DNA from: Cylicocyclus nassatus
Lineage: Eukaryota > Nematoda > Chromadorea > Rhabditida > Strongylidae
Direction of reading: 5' to 3'
Length of the DNA stretch: 64,000 nt
NCBI GenBank assembly: GCA_958299035.1
Contig: CATQJL010000001.1
Span: 5,944,284 to 6,008,283 of the forward strand
Shown: in pieces, positions 9,281 through 23,032 of the stretch
Layout: each line of letters begins with the position of its first letter
Position numbering within the stretch: position 1 is the first letter of the stretch
Notes under the pieces: generated by a model
The model's database searches: none
What the model was told of the DNA's origin: nothing
What the model saw: the letters and a program-made list of their open reading frames with translations, nothing else
Position numbers and translations under genes: made by a program

Positions 9281-10677
9281 TTGCTCTATTTGAGAGCAAA
9301 AAATCCAGTCCAGTTCAAGAAGTCATGTGTGAGCATCTGTTCGAATAAAGGCTTTGAAATGGCTCGCATAGTCAGCAATTCCCAAATTATACCCACCCAT
9401 AGCTCCTTTATAACCTCAACGTTCCGGATAAGACTCTATAGGTTTTTCAAGACTACCTTTGCTCTACTGGACAGCAAAAAATACAGGCCGATTCAGGATG
9501 TCATGTCTGAGTACCATGCCTTTGAAATAGATCGCAAGACAACGATTCTCAAATTATACCCACCCATAGCTCCTTTATATCTTCAGCGTTCCGGATAAGA
9601 CTCTATAGGTTTTTTGCTCTACTGGACAGCAAAAAATACAGGCCGATTCAGGAAGTCATGTGTGAGCATCTGTTCGAATAAAGGCTTTGAAATGGCTCGC
9701 ATAGACAGCGATTCCCAAATTATACCCACCCATAGCTCCTTTATAACCTCAGCGTTCCGGATAAGACTCTATAGGTTTTTCAAGACTACCTTTGCTCTAC
9801 TGGACAGCAAAAAAAAAACAGGCCGATCCAGAAAGTCATGCCTGAGCGTCACTGTCCGAATACATGGCTATGAAATGGCTCGCATAGACAGCGATTCCCA
9901 AATTATACCCACCCATAGCTCCTTTATAACCTCAGCGTTTCGGATAAGACTCTATAGGTTTTTCAAGTCTACCTTTGCTCTATTTGAGAGCAAAAAATCC
10001 AGTCCAGTTCAACAAATCATGTGTGAGCATCTGTTCGAATAAAGGCTTTGAAATGGCTCGCATAGCCAGCGATTCCCAAATTATACCCACCCATAGCTCC
10101 TTTATAGCCTCAGCGTTCCGGATAAGACTTTAGAGTTTTCCAAGAATATCTTCATTTACTGGAGAGCAAAAAATCCAGTCCAGTTCAAGAAATCATGTGT
10201 GAGCATCTGTTCGAATAAAGGCTTTGAAATGGCTCGCATAGTCAGCGATTCCCAAATTATACCCACCCATAGCTCCTTTATAACCTCAGCGTTCCGGATA
10301 AGACTCTATAGGTTTTTCAAGACTACCTTTGCTCTACTGGACAGCAAAAAATACAGGCCGATTCAGGAAGTCATGTCTGAGTACCATGCCTTTGAAATAG
10401 ATCGCAAGACAACGATTTCCAAATTATACCCACCCATAGCTCCTTTATAACTTCAGCGTTTCGGATAAGACTCTATAGGTTTTTCAAGTCTACCTTTGCT
10501 CTACTGGACAGCAAAAAAAAACAGGCCGATCCAGAAAGTCATGCCTGAGCGTCACTGTCCGAATATATGGCTATGAAATGGCTCGCATAGACAGCGATTC
10601 CCAAATTATACCCACCCATAGCTCCTTTATAACCTCAGCGTTCCGGATAAGACTCTATAGGTTTTTCAAGTCTACCT
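9281..10677 (+). repeat. 1397-bp tandem duplication, copy 1 (8 monomers)
   Basis: Starts are 9281, 9459, 9614, 9792, 9975, 10151, 10329 and 10496, in the order L-S-W-K-L-G'-S-K. Up to 10495 it also matches 4918-6132. A private substitution, C at 10013 (CAACAAATC instead of CAAGAAATC), is shared only with 11410 in the next copy. Confidence 0.92.
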
Positions 10678-12073
10678 TTGCTCTATTTGAGAGCAAAAAA
10701 TCCAGTCCAGTTCAAGAAGTCATGTGTGAGCATCTGTTCGAATAAAGGCTTTGAAATGGCTCGCATAGTCAGCAATTCCCAAATTATACCCACCCATAGC
10801 TCCTTTATAACCTCAACGTTCCGGATAAGACTCTATAGGTTTTTCAAGACTACCTTTGCTCTACTGGACAGCAAAAAATACAGGCCGATTCAGGATGTCA
10901 TGTCTGAGTACCATGCCTTTGAAATAGATCGCAAGACAACGATTCTCAAATTATACCCACCCATAGCTCCTTTATATCTTCAGCGTTCCGGATAAGACTC
11001 TATAGGTTTTTTGCTCTACTGGACAGCAAAAAATACAGGCCGATTCAGGAAGTCATGTGTGAGCATCTGTTCGAATAAAGGCTTTGAAATGGCTCGCATA
11101 GACAGCGATTCCCAAATTATACCCACCCATAGCTCCTTTATAACCTCAGCGTTCCGGATAAGACTCTATAGGTTTTTCAAGACTACCTTTGCTCTACTGG
11201 ACAGCAAAAAAAAAACAGGCCGATCCAGAAAGTCATGCCTGAGCGTCACTGTCCGAATACATGGCTATGAAATGGCTCGCATAGACAGCGATTCCCAAAT
11301 TATACCCACCCATAGCTCCTTTATAACCTCAGCGTTTCGGATAAGACTCTATAGGTTTTTCAAGTCTACCTTTGCTCTATTTGAGAGCAAAAAATCCAGT
11401 CCAGTTCAACAAATCATGTGTGAGCATCTGTTCGAATAAAGGCTTTGAAATGGCTCGCATAGCCAGCGATTCCCAAATTATACCCACCCATAGCTCCTTT
11501 ATAGCCTCAGCGTTCCGGATAAGACTTTAGAGTTTTCCAAGAATATCTTCATTTACTGGAGAGCAAAAAATCCAGTCCAGTTCAAGAAATCATGTGTGAG
11601 CATCTGTTCGAATAAAGGCTTTGAAATGGCTCGCATAGTCAGCGATTCCCAAATTATACCCACCCATAGCTCCTTTATAACCTCAGCGTTCCGGATAAGA
11701 CTCTATAGGTTTTTCAAGACTACCTTTGCTCTACTGGACAGCAAAAAATACAGGCCGATTCAGGAAGTCATGTCTGAGTACCATGCCTTTGAAATAGATC
11801 GCAAGACAACGATTTCCAAATTATACCCACCCATAGCTCCTTTATAACTTCAGCGTTTCGGATAAGACTCTATAGGTTTTTCAAGTCTACCTTTGCTCTA
11901 CTGGACAGCAAAAAAAACAGGCCGATCCAGAAAGTCATGCCTGAGCGTCACTGTCCGAATATATGGCTATGAAATGGCTCGCATAGACAGCGATTCCCAA
12001 ATTATACCCACCCATAGCTCCTTTATAACCTCAGCGTTCCGGATAAGACTCTATAGGTTTTTCAAGTCTACCT
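10678..12073 (+). repeat. 1397-bp tandem duplication, copy 2
   Basis: Starts are 10678, 10856, 11011, 11189, 11372, 11548, 11726 and 11893, the same L-S-W-K-L-G'-S-K order. It shares C11410 with C10013 of copy 1. The terminal K has A8 against A9 in copy 1. The next unit is S rather than L, so the tandem ends here. Confidence 0.92.
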
Positions 12074-14853
12074 TTGCTCTACTGGACAGCAAAAAATACA
12101 GGCCGATTCGGGAAGTCATGTCTGAGTACCATGCCTTTGAAATAGATCGCAAGACAACGATTCCCAAATTATACCCACCCATAGCTCCTTTATATCTTCA
12201 GCGTTCCGGATAAGACTCTATAGGTTTTTCAAGACTACCTTTGCTCTACTGGACAGCAAAAAATACAGGCCGATTCAGAAAGTCATGTGTGAGCATCTGT
12301 TCGAATAAAGGCTTTGAAATGGCTCGCATAGACAGCGATTCCCAAATTATACCCACCCATAGCTCCTTTATAACCTCAGCGTTCCGGATAAGACTCTATA
12401 GGTTTTTCAAGTCTACCTTTGCTCTACTGGACAGCAAAAAATACAGGCCGATTCGGGAAGTCATGTCTGAGTACCATGCCTTTGAAATAGATCGCAAGAC
12501 AACGATTCCCAAATTATACCCACCCATAGCTCCTTTATATCTTCAGCGTTCCGGATAAGACTCTATAGGTTTTTCAAGACTACCTTTGCTCTACTGGACA
12601 GCAAAAAATACAGGCCGATTCAGGAAGTCATGTCTGAGTACCATGCCTTTGAAATAGATCGCAAGACAACGATTTCCAAATTATACCCACCCATAGCTCC
12701 TTTATAACTTCAGCGTTTCGGATAAGACTCTATAGGTTTTTCAAGTCTACCTTTGCTCTATTTGAGAGCAAAAAATTCTGTCCAGTTCAAGAGGTCATGT
12801 GTGAGCATCCGTTCGAATAAAGGCTTTGAACTGGCTCGCATAGACAGCGATTCCCAAATTATACCCACCCATAGCTCCTTTATAACCTCAGCGTTCCGGA
12901 TAAGACTCTATAGGTTTTTCAAGACTACCTTTGCTCTACTGGACAGCAAAAAAAACAGGCCGATCCAGAAAGTCATGCCTGAGCGTCACTGTCCGAATAT
13001 ATGGCTATGAAATGGCTCGCATAGACAGCGATTCCCAAATTACACCCACCCATAGCTCCTTTATAACCTCAGCGTTCCGGATAAGACTCTATAGGTTTTT
13101 CAAGTCTACCTTTGCTCTACTGGACAGCAAAAAATACAGGCCGATTCGGGAAGTCATGTCTGAGTACCATGCCTTTGAAATAGATCGCAAGACAACGATT
13201 CCCAAATTATACCCACCCATAGCTCCTTTATATCTTCAGCGTTCCGGATAAGACTCTATAGGTTTTTCAAGACTACCTTTGCTCTACTGGACAGCAAAAA
13301 ATACAGGCCGATTCAGAAAGTCATGTGTGAGCATCTGTTCGAATAAAGGCTTTGAAATGGCTCGCATAGACAGCGATTCCCAAATTATACCCACCCATAG
13401 CTCCTTTATAACTTCAGCGTTTCGGAAGACTCTATAGGTTTTTCAAGTCTACCTTTGCTCTATTTGAGAGCAAAAAATCCAGTCCAGTTCAAGAAGTCAT
13501 GTGTGAGCATCTGTTCGAATAAAGGCTTTGAAATGGCTCGCATAGTCAGCAATTCCCAAATTATACCCACCCATAGCTCCTTTATAACCTCAGCGTTCCG
13601 GATAAGACTCTATAGGTTTTTCAAGACTACCTTTGCTCTACTGGACAGCAAAAAATACAGGCCGATTCAGGATGTCATGTCTGAGTACCATGCCTTTGAA
13701 ATAGATCGCAAGACAACGATTCTCAAATTATACCCACCCATAGCTCCTTTATATCTTCAGCGTTCCGGATAAGACTCTATAGGTTTTTTGCTCTACTGGA
13801 CAGCAAAAAATACAGGCCGATTCAGGAAGTCATGTGTGAGCATCTGTTCGAATAAAGGCTTTGAAATGGCTCGCATAGACAGCGATTCCCAAATTATACC
13901 CACCCATAGCTCCTTTATAACCTCAGCGTTCCGGATAAGACTCTATAGGTTTTTCAAGACTACCTTTGCTCTACTGGACAGCAAAAAAAAAAACAGGCCG
14001 ATCCAGAAAGTCATGCCTGAGCGTCACTGTCCGAATACATGGCTATGAAATGGCTCGCATAGACAGCGATTCCCAAATTATACCCACCCATAGCTCCTTT
14101 ATAACTCCAGCGTTTCGGATAAGACTCTATAGGTTTTTCAAGTCTACCTTTGCTCTATTTGAGAGCAAAAAATCCAGTCCAGTTCAAGAAATCATGTGTG
14201 AGCATCTGTTCGAATAAAGGCTTTGAAATGGCTCGCATAGCCAGCGATTCCCAAATTATACCCACCCATAGCTCCTTTATAACCTCAGCGTTCCGGATAA
14301 GACTCTATAGGTTTTTCAAGACTACCTTTGCTCTACTGGACAGCAAAAAAAACAGGCCGATCCAGAAAGTCATGCCTGAGCGTCACTGTCCGAATATATG
14401 GCTATGAAATGGCTCGCATAGACAGCGATTCCCAAATTATACCCACCCATAGCTCCTTTATAACCTCAGCGTTCCGGATAAGACTCTATAGGTTTTTCAA
14501 GTCTACCTTTGCTCTACTGGACAGCAAAAAATACAGGCCGATTCGGGAAGTCATGTCTGAGTACCATGCCTTTGAAATAGATCGCAAGACAACGATTCCC
14601 AAATTATACCCACCCATAGCTCCTTTATATCTTCAGCGTTCCGGATAAGACTCTATAGGTTTTTCAAGACTACCTTTGCTCTACTGGACAGCAAAAAATA
14701 CAGGCCGATTCAGAAAGTCATGTGTGAGCATCTGTTCGAATAAAGGCTTTGAAATGGCTCGCATAGACAGCGATTCCCAAATTATACCCACCCATAGCTC
14801 CTTTATAACCTCAGCGTTCCGGATAAGACTCTATAGGTTTTTCAAGTCTACCT
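12074..14853 (+). repeat. 16-monomer block, source of the 17469-20245 copy
   Basis: Starts are 12074, 12241, 12419, 12586, 12753, 12931, 13112, 13279, 13455, 13633, 13788, 13966, 14150, 14328, 14509 and 14676. The order is S-W-S-S-L-K-S-W-L-S-W-K-L-K-S-W. It contains an S-S pair (12419, 12586) and an A11 K unit at 13966. The 12753 unit has three private changes clustered in its head and centre (AATTCTG, CATCCGTTCG, GAACTGG), only one of which, CATCCGTTCG, is shared with its copy at 18148. Confidence 0.88.
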
Positions 14854-17800
14854 TTGCTCTACTGGACAGCAAAAAAAAACAGGCCGATCCAGAAAGTCAT
14901 GCCTGAGCGTCACTGTCCGAATATATGGCTATGAAATGGCTCGCATAGACAGCGATTCCCAAATTATACCCACCCATAGCTCCTTTATAACTTCAGCGTT
15001 TCGGATAATACTCTATAGGTTTTTCATGTCTACCTTTGCTCTACTGGACAGCAAAAAATACAGGCCGATTCGGGAAGTCATGTCTGAGTACCATGCCTTT
15101 GAAATGGCTCGCATAGACAGCGATTCCCAAATTATACCCACCCATAGCTCCTTTATAACCTCAGCGTTCCGGATAAGACTCTATAGGTTTTTCATGTCTA
15201 CCTTTGCTCTACTGGACAGCAAAAAATACAGGCCGATTCGGGAAGTCATGTCTGAGTACCATGCCTTTGAAATAGATCGCAAGACAACGATTCCCAAATT
15301 ATACCCACCCATAGCTCCTTTATATCTTCAGCGTTCCGGATAAGACTTTATAGTTTTTCAAGAATATCTTTGCTCTATTTGAGAGCAAAAAATCCTGTCC
15401 AGTTCAAGAGGTCATGTGTGAGCATCTGTTCGAATAAAGGCTTTGAAATGGCTCGCATAGACAGCGATTCCCAAATTATACCCACCCATAGCTCCTTTAT
15501 AACCTCAGCGTTCCGGATAAGACTCTATAGGTTTTTCAAGACTACCTTTGCTCTACTGGACAGCAAAAAAAAACAAGCCGATCCAGAAAGTCATGCCTGA
15601 GCGTCACTGTCCGAATATATGGCTACGAAATGGCTCGCATAGACAGCGATTCCCAAATTATACCCACCCATAGCTCCTTTATAACCTCAGCGTTCCGGAT
15701 AAGACTCTATAGGTTTTTCAAGTCTACCTTTGCTCTACTGGACAGCAAAAAATACAGGCCGATTCGGGAAGTCATGTCTGAGTACCATGCCTTTGAAATA
15801 GATCGCAAGACAACGATTCCCAAATTATACCCACCCATAGCTCCTTTATATCTTCAGCGTTCCGGATAAGACTCTATAGGTTTTTCAAGACTACCTTTGC
15901 TCTACTGGACAGCAAAAAATACAGGCCGATTCAGAAAGTCATGTGTGAGCATCTGTTCGAATAAAGGCTTTGAAATGGCTCGCATAGACAGCGATTCCCA
16001 AATTATACCCACCCATAGCTCCTTTATAACTTCAGCGTTTCGGAAGACTCTATAGGTTTTTCAAGTCTACCTTTGCTCTATTTGAGAGCAAAAAATCCAG
16101 TCCAGTTCAAGAAGTCATGTGTGAGCATCTGTTCGAATAAAGGCTTTGAAATGGCTCGCATAGTCAGCAATTCCCAAATTATACCCACCCATAGCTCCTT
16201 TATAACCTCAACGTTCCGGATAAGACTCTATAGGTTTTTCAAGACTACCTTTGCTCTACTGGACAGCAAAAAATACAGGCCGATTCAGGATGTCATGTCT
16301 GAGTACCATGCCTTTGAAATAGATCGCAAGACAACGATTCTCAAATTATACCCACCCATAGCTCCTTTATATCTTCAGCGTTCCGGATAAGACTCTATAG
16401 GTTTTTTGCTCTACTGGACAGCAAAAAATACAGGCCGATTCAGGAAGTCATGTGTGAGCATCTGTTCGAATAAAGGCTTTGAAATGGCTCGCATAGACAG
16501 CGATTCCCAAATTATACCCACCCATAGCTCCTTTATAACCTCAGCGTTCCGGATAAGACTCTATAGGTTTTTCAAGACTACCTTTGCTCTACTGGACAGC
16601 AAAAAAAAAACAGGCCGATCCAGAAAGTCATGCCTGAGCGTCACTGTCCGAATACATGGCTATGAAATGGCTCGCATAGACAGCGATTCCCAAATTATAC
16701 CCACCCATAGCTCCTTTATAACCTCAGCGTTTCGGATAAGACTCTATAGGTTTTTCAAGTCTACCTTTGCTCTATTTGAGAGCAAAAAATCCAGTCCAGT
16801 TCAAGAAATCATGTGTGAGCATCTGTTCGAATAAAGGCTTTGAAATGGCTCGCATAGCCAGCGATTCCCAAATTATACCCACCCATAGCTCCTTTATAGC
16901 CTCAGCGTTCCGGATAAGACTTTAGAGTTTTCCAAGAATATCTTCATTTACTGGAGAGCAAAAAATCCAGTCCAGTTCAAGAAATCATGTGTGAGCATCT
17001 GTTCGAATAAAGGCTTTGAAATGGCTCGCATAGTCAGCGATTCCCAAATTATACCCACCCATAGCTCCTTTATAACCTCAGCGTTCCGGATAAGACTCTA
17101 TAGGTTTTTCAAGACTACCTTTGCTCTACTGGACAGCAAAAAATACAGGCCGATTCAGGAAGTCATGTCTGAGTACCATGCCTTTGAAATAGATCGCAAG
17201 ACAACGATTTCCAAATTATACCCACCCATAGCTCCTTTATAACTTCAGCGTTTCGGATAAGACTCTATAGGTTTTTCAAGTCTACCTTTGCTCTACTGGA
17301 CAGCAAAAAAAACAGGCCGATCCAGAAAGTCATGCCTGAGCGTCACTGTCCGAATATATGGCTATGAAATGGCTCGCATAGACAGCGATTCCCAAATTAT
17401 ACCCACCCATAGCTCCTTTATAACCTCAGCGTTCCGGATAAGACTCTATAGGTTTTTCAAGTCTACCTTTGCTCTACTGGACAGCAAAAAATACAGGCCG
17501 ATTCGGGAAGTCATGTCTGAGTACCATGCCTTTGAAATAGATCGCAAGACAACGATTCCCAAATTATACCCACCCATAGCTCCTTTATATCTTCAGCGTT
17601 CCGGATAAGACTCTATAGGTTTTTCAAGACTACCTTTGCTCTACTGGACAGCAAAAAATACAGGCCGATTCAGAAAGTCATGTGTGAGCATCTGTTCGAA
17701 TAAAGGCTTTGAAATGGCTCGCATAGACAGCGATTCCCAAATTATACCCACCCATAGCTCCTTTATAACCTCAGCGTTCCGGATAAGACTCTATAGGTTT

Positions 17801-20245
17801 TTCAAGTCTACCTTTGCTCTACTGGACAGCAAAAAATACAGGCCGATTCGGGAAGTCATGTCTGAGTACCATGCCTTTGAAATAGATCGCAAGACAACGA
17901 TTCCCAAATTATACCCACCCATAGCTCCTTTATATCTTCAGCGTTCCGGATAAGACTCTATAGGTTTTTCAAGACTACCTTTGCTCTACTGGACAGCAAA
18001 AAATACAGGCCGATTCAGGAAGTCATGTCTGAGTACCATGCCTTTGAAATAGATCGCAAGACAACGATTTCCAAATTATACCCACCCATAGCTCCTTTAT
18101 AACTTCAGCGTTTCGGATAAGACTCTATAGGTTTTTCAAGTCTACCTTTGCTCTATTTGAGAGCAAAAAATCCTGTCCAGTTCAAGAGGTCATGTGTGAG
18201 CATCCGTTCGAATAAAGGCTTTGAAATGGCTCGCATAGACAGCGATTCCCAAATTATACCCACCCATAGCTCCTTTATAACCTCAGCGTTCCGGATAAGA
18301 CTCTATAGGTTTTTCAAGACTACCTTTGCTCTACTGGACAGCAAAAAAAACAGGCCGATCCAGAAAGTCATGCCTGAGCGTCACTGTCCGAATATATGGC
18401 TATGAAATGGCTCGCATAGACAGCGATTCCCAAATTACACCCACCCATAGCTCCTTTATAACCTCAGCGTTCCGGATAAGACTCTATAGGTTTTTCAAGT
18501 CTACCTTTGCTCTACTGGACAGCAAAAAATACAGGCCGATTCGGGAAGTCATGTCTGAGTACCATGCCTTTGAAATAGATCGCAAGACAACGATTCCCAA
18601 ATTATACCCACCCATAGCTCCTTTATATCTTCAGCGTTCCGGATAAGACTCTATAGGTTTTTCAAGACTACCTTTGCTCTACTGGACAGCAAAAAATACA
18701 GGCCGATTCAGAAAGTCATGTGTGAGCATCTGTTCGAATAAAGGCTTTGAAATGGCTCGCATAGACAGCGATTCCCAAATTATACCCACCCATAGCTCCT
18801 TTATAACTTCAGCGTTTCGGAAGACTCTATAGGTTTTTCAAGTCTACCTTTGCTCTATTTGAGAGCAAAAAATCCAGTCCAGTTCAAGAAGTCATGTGTG
18901 AGCATCTGTTCGAATAAAGGCTTTGAAATGGCTCGCATAGTCAGCAATTCCCAAATTATACCCACCCATAGCTCCTTTATAACCTCAGCGTTCCGGATAA
19001 GACTCTATAGGTTTTTCAAGACTACCTTTGCTCTACTGGACAGCAAAAAATACAGGCCGATTCAGGATGTCATGTCTGAGTACCATGCCTTTGAAATAGA
19101 TCGCAAGACAACGATTCTCAAATTATACCCACCCATAGCTCCTTTATATCTTCAGCGTTCCGGATAAGACTCTATAGGTTTTTTGCTCTACTGGACAGCA
19201 AAAAATACAGGCCGATTCAGGAAGTCATGTGTGAGCATCTGTTCGAATAAAGGCTTTGAAATGGCTCGCATAGACAGCGATTCCCAAATTATACCCACCC
19301 ATAGCTCCTTTATAACCTCAGCGTTCCGGATAAGACTCTATAGGTTTTTCAAGACTACCTTTGCTCTACTGGACAGCAAAAAAAAAACAGGCCGATCCAG
19401 AAAGTCATGCCTGAGCGTCACTGTCCGAATACATGGCTATGAAATGGCTCGCATAGACAGCGATTCCCAAATTATACCCACCCATAGCTCCTTTATAACT
19501 CCAGCGTTTCGGATAAGACTCTATAGGTTTTTCAAGTCTACCTTTGCTCTATTTGAGAGCAAAAAATCCAGTCCAGTTCAAGAAATCATGTGTGAGCATC
19601 TGTTCGAATAAAGGCTTTGAAATGGCTCGCATAGCCAGCGATTCCCAAATTATACCCACCCATAGCTCCTTTATAACCTCAGCGTTCCGGATAAGACTCT
19701 ATAGGTTTTTCAAGACTACCTTTGCTCTACTGGACAGCAAAAAAAACAGGCCGATCCAGAAAGTCATGCCTGAGCGTCACTGTCCGAATATATGGCTATG
19801 AAATGGCTCGCATAGACAGCGATTCCCAAATTATACCCACCCATAGCTCCTTTATAACCTCAGCGTTCCGGATAAGACTCTATAGGTTTTTCAAGTCTAC
19901 CTTTGCTCTACTGGACAGCAAAAAATACAGGCCGATTCGGGAAGTCATGTCTGAGTACCATGCCTTTGAAATAGATCGCAAGACAACGATTCCCAAATTA
20001 TACCCACCCATAGCTCCTTTATATCTTCAGCGTTCCGGATAAGACTCTATAGGTTTTTCAAGACTACCTTTGCTCTACTGGACAGCAAAAAATACAGGCC
20101 GATTCAGAAAGTCATGTGTGAGCATCTGTTCGAATAAAGGCTTTGAAATGGCTCGCATAGACAGCGATTCCCAAATTATACCCACCCATAGCTCCTTTAT
20201 AACTTCAGCGTTTCGGAAGACTCTATAGGTTTTTCAAGTCTACCT
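14854..20245 (+). repeat. Large block copy of 8062-14853, one 1397-bp unit shorter
   Basis: The first part (14854-17287) matches 8062-10495 at an offset of 6792 bp. The rest (17288-20180 or so) matches 11893-14785 at an offset of 5394-5395 bp. The difference is exactly one 1397-bp unit. The substitution C13043 recurs as C18438. The S' unit is at 15036, with a private T (GGATAATACTC) at about 15009. Similarity ends in the tail of the 20070 unit, where a 2-bp deletion (CGGAAGACTC) appears that is absent at 14676. Confidence 0.92.
18850..20245 (+). repeat. 1396-bp unit repeated from 20246 (8 monomers)
   Basis: The order is L-S-W-K-L-K-S-W (starts 18850, 19028, 19183, 19361, 19544, 19722, 19903, 20070). 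The unit restarts at 20246 and continues as L-S-W-K-L to about 21050, where the tail switches to ATAGCCTCAG and a G unit follows. The K A run is 10 in the first and 9 in the second copy. Confidence 0.88.
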
Positions 20246-20578
20246 TTGCTCTATTTGAGAGCAAAAAATCCAGTCCAGTTCAAGAAGTCATGTGTGAGCA
20301 TCTGTTCGAATAAAGGCTTTGAAATGGCTCGCATAGTCAGCAATTCCCAAATTATACCCACCCATAGCTCCTTTATAACCTCAGCGTTCCGGATAAGACT
20401 CTATAGGTTTTTCAAGACTACCTTTGCTCTACTGGACAGCAAAAAATACAGGCCGATTCAGGATGTCATGTCTGAGTACCATGCCTTTGAAATAGATCGC
20501 AAGACAACGATTCTCAAATTATACCCACCCATAGCTCCTTTATATCTTCAGCGTTCCGGATAAGACTCTATAGGTTTT
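20246..20578 (+). repeat. L-S pair linking to the 1227-bp triplication
   Basis: An L unit marked GTCAGCAATT (20246) and a 155-bp S unit (20424) continue the 1396-bp repeat. They lie just left of the 1227-bp tandem series. Confidence 0.85.
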
Positions 20579-21805
20579 TTGCTCTACTGGACAGCAAAAA
20601 ATACAGGCCGATTCAGGAAGTCATGTGTGAGCATCTGTTCGAATAAAGGCTTTGAAATGGCTCGCATAGACAGCGATTCCCAAATTATACCCACCCATAG
20701 CTCCTTTATAACCTCAGCGTTCCGGATAAGACTCTATAGGTTTTTCAAGACTACCTTTGCTCTACTGGACAGCAAAAAAAAACAGGCCGATCCAGAAAGT
20801 CATGCCTGAGCGTCACTGTCCGAATACATGGCTATGAAATGGCTCGCATAGACAGCGATTCCCAAATTATACCCACCCATAGCTCCTTTATAACTCCAGC
20901 GTTTCGGATAAGACTCTATAGGTTTTTCAAGTCTACCTTTGCTCTATTTGAGAGCAAAAAATCCAGTCCAGTTCAAGAAATCATGTGTGAGCATCTGTTC
21001 GAATAAAGGCTTTGAAATGGCTCGCATAGCCAGCGATTCCCAAATTATACCCACCCATAGCTCCTTTATAGCCTCAGCGTTCCGGATAAGACTTTAGAGT
21101 TTTCCAAGAATATCTTCATTTACTGGAGAGCAAAAAATCTAGGCCAGTCCAGGAAATCATGCCTGAGCGTCACTGTCCGAATATAAGGCTTTAAAATGGT
21201 TCGCATAGACAGCGATTCCCAAATTATACCCACCCATAGCTCCCTTATAACCTCAGCGTTCCGGATAAGACTCTATAGGTTTTTCATGTCTACCTTTGCT
21301 CTACTGGACAGCAAAAAATACAGGCCGATTCGGGAAGTCATGTCTGAGTACCATGCCTTTGAAATAGATCGCAAGACAACGATTCCCAAATTATACCCAC
21401 CCATAGCTCCTTTATATCTTCAGCGTTCCGGATAAGACTTTATAGTTTTTCAAGAATATCTTTGCTCTATTTGAGAGCAAAAAATTCTGTCCAGTTCAAG
21501 AGGTCATGTGTGAGCATCTGTTCGAATAAAGGCTTTGAAATGGCTCGCATAGACAGCGATTCCCAAATTATACCCACCCATAGCTCCTTTATAACCTCAG
21601 CGTTCCGGATAAGACTCTATAGGTTTTTCAAGACTACCTTTGCTCTACTGGACAGCAAAAAATACAGGCCGATTCAGAAAGTCATGTGTGAGCATCTGTT
21701 CGAATAAAGGCTTTGAAATGGCTCGCATAGACAGCGATTCCCAAATTATACCCACCCATAGCTCCTTTATAACTTCAGCGTTTCGGATAAGACTCTATAG
21801 GTTTT
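20579..21805 (+). repeat. 1227-bp tandem series, copy 1 (7 monomers)
   Basis: Starts are 20579, 20757, 20939, 21115, 21296, 21462 and 21640, in the order W-K-L-G-S-L-W. The G class reappears here (21115) after about 18 kb without it. The 12-bp tail deletion in a W unit (21640, 166 bp) also appears here for the first time. Confidence 0.92.
21640..21805 (+). repeat. Representative W monomer with 12-bp tail deletion (166 bp)
   Basis: The tail reads TAGGTTTTTTGCTC instead of TAGGTTTTTCAAGACTACCTTTGCTC, a 12-bp loss between the T run and the next monomer start. W units of this kind occur from here onward, for example at 22867, 29167, 33548, 36703, 38108, 40033, 40899, 42824, 47347, 48379, 50819, 52746, 54324, 56948, 59040 and 61490. 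The same deletion is present in the 155-bp S units. Confidence 0.9.
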
Positions 21806-23032
21806 TTGCTCTACTGGACAGCAAAAAATACAGGCCGATTCAGGAAGTCATGTGTGAGCATCTGTTCGAATAAAGGCTTTGAAATGGCTCGCATAGACAG
21901 CGATTCCCAAATTATACCCACCCATAGCTCCTTTATAACCTCAGCGTTCCGGATAAGACTCTATAGGTTTTTCAAGACTACCTTTGCTCTACTGGACAGC
22001 AAAAAAAAACAGGCCGATCCAGAAAGTCATGCCTGAGCGTCACTGTCCGAATACATGGCTATGAAATGGCTCGCATAGACAGCGATTCCCAAATTATACC
22101 CACCCATAGCTCCTTTATAACTCCAGCGTTTCGGATAAGACTCTATAGGTTTTTCAAGTCTACCTTTGCTCTATTTGAGAGCAAAAAATCCAGTCCAGTT
22201 CAAGAAATCATGTGTGAGCATCTGTTCGAATAAAGGCTTTGAAATGGCTCGCATAGCCAGCGATTCCCAAATTATACCCACCCATAGCTCCTTTATAGCC
22301 TCAGCGTTCCGGATAAGACTTTAGAGTTTTCCAAGAATATCTTCATTTACTGGAGAGCAAAAAATCTAGGCCAGTCCAGGAAATCATGCCTGAGCGTCAC
22401 TGTCCGAATATAAGGCTTTAAAATGGTTCGCATAGACAGCGATTCCCAAATTATACCCACCCATAGCTCCCTTATAACCTCAGCGTTCCGGATAAGACTC
22501 TATAGGTTTTTCATGTCTACCTTTGCTCTACTGGACAGCAAAAAATACAGGCCGATTCGGGAAGTCATGTCTGAGTACCATGCCTTTGAAATAGATCGCA
22601 AGACAACGATTCCCAAATTATACCCACCCATAGCTCCTTTATATCTTCAGCGTTCCGGATAAGACTTTATAGTTTTTCAAGAATATCTTTGCTCTATTTG
22701 AGAGCAAAAAATTCTGTCCAGTTCAAGAGGTCATGTGTGAGCATCTGTTCGAATAAAGGCTTTGAAATGGCTCGCATAGACAGCGATTCCCAAATTATAC
22801 CCACCCATAGCTCCTTTATAACCTCAGCGTTCCGGATAAGACTCTATAGGTTTTTCAAGACTACCTTTGCTCTACTGGACAGCAAAAAATACAGGCCGAT
22901 TCAGAAAGTCATGTGTGAGCATCTGTTCGAATAAAGGCTTTGAAATGGCTCGCATAGACAGCGATTCCCAAATTATACCCACCCATAGCTCCTTTATAAC
23001 TTCAGCGTTTCGGATAAGACTCTATAGGTTTT
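21806..23032 (+). repeat. 1227-bp tandem series, copy 2
   Basis: Starts are 21806, 21984, 22166, 22342, 22523, 22689 and 22867, in the same W-K-L-G-S-L-W order. I noticed no substitution against copy 1, though I did not align every base. Confidence 0.92.
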
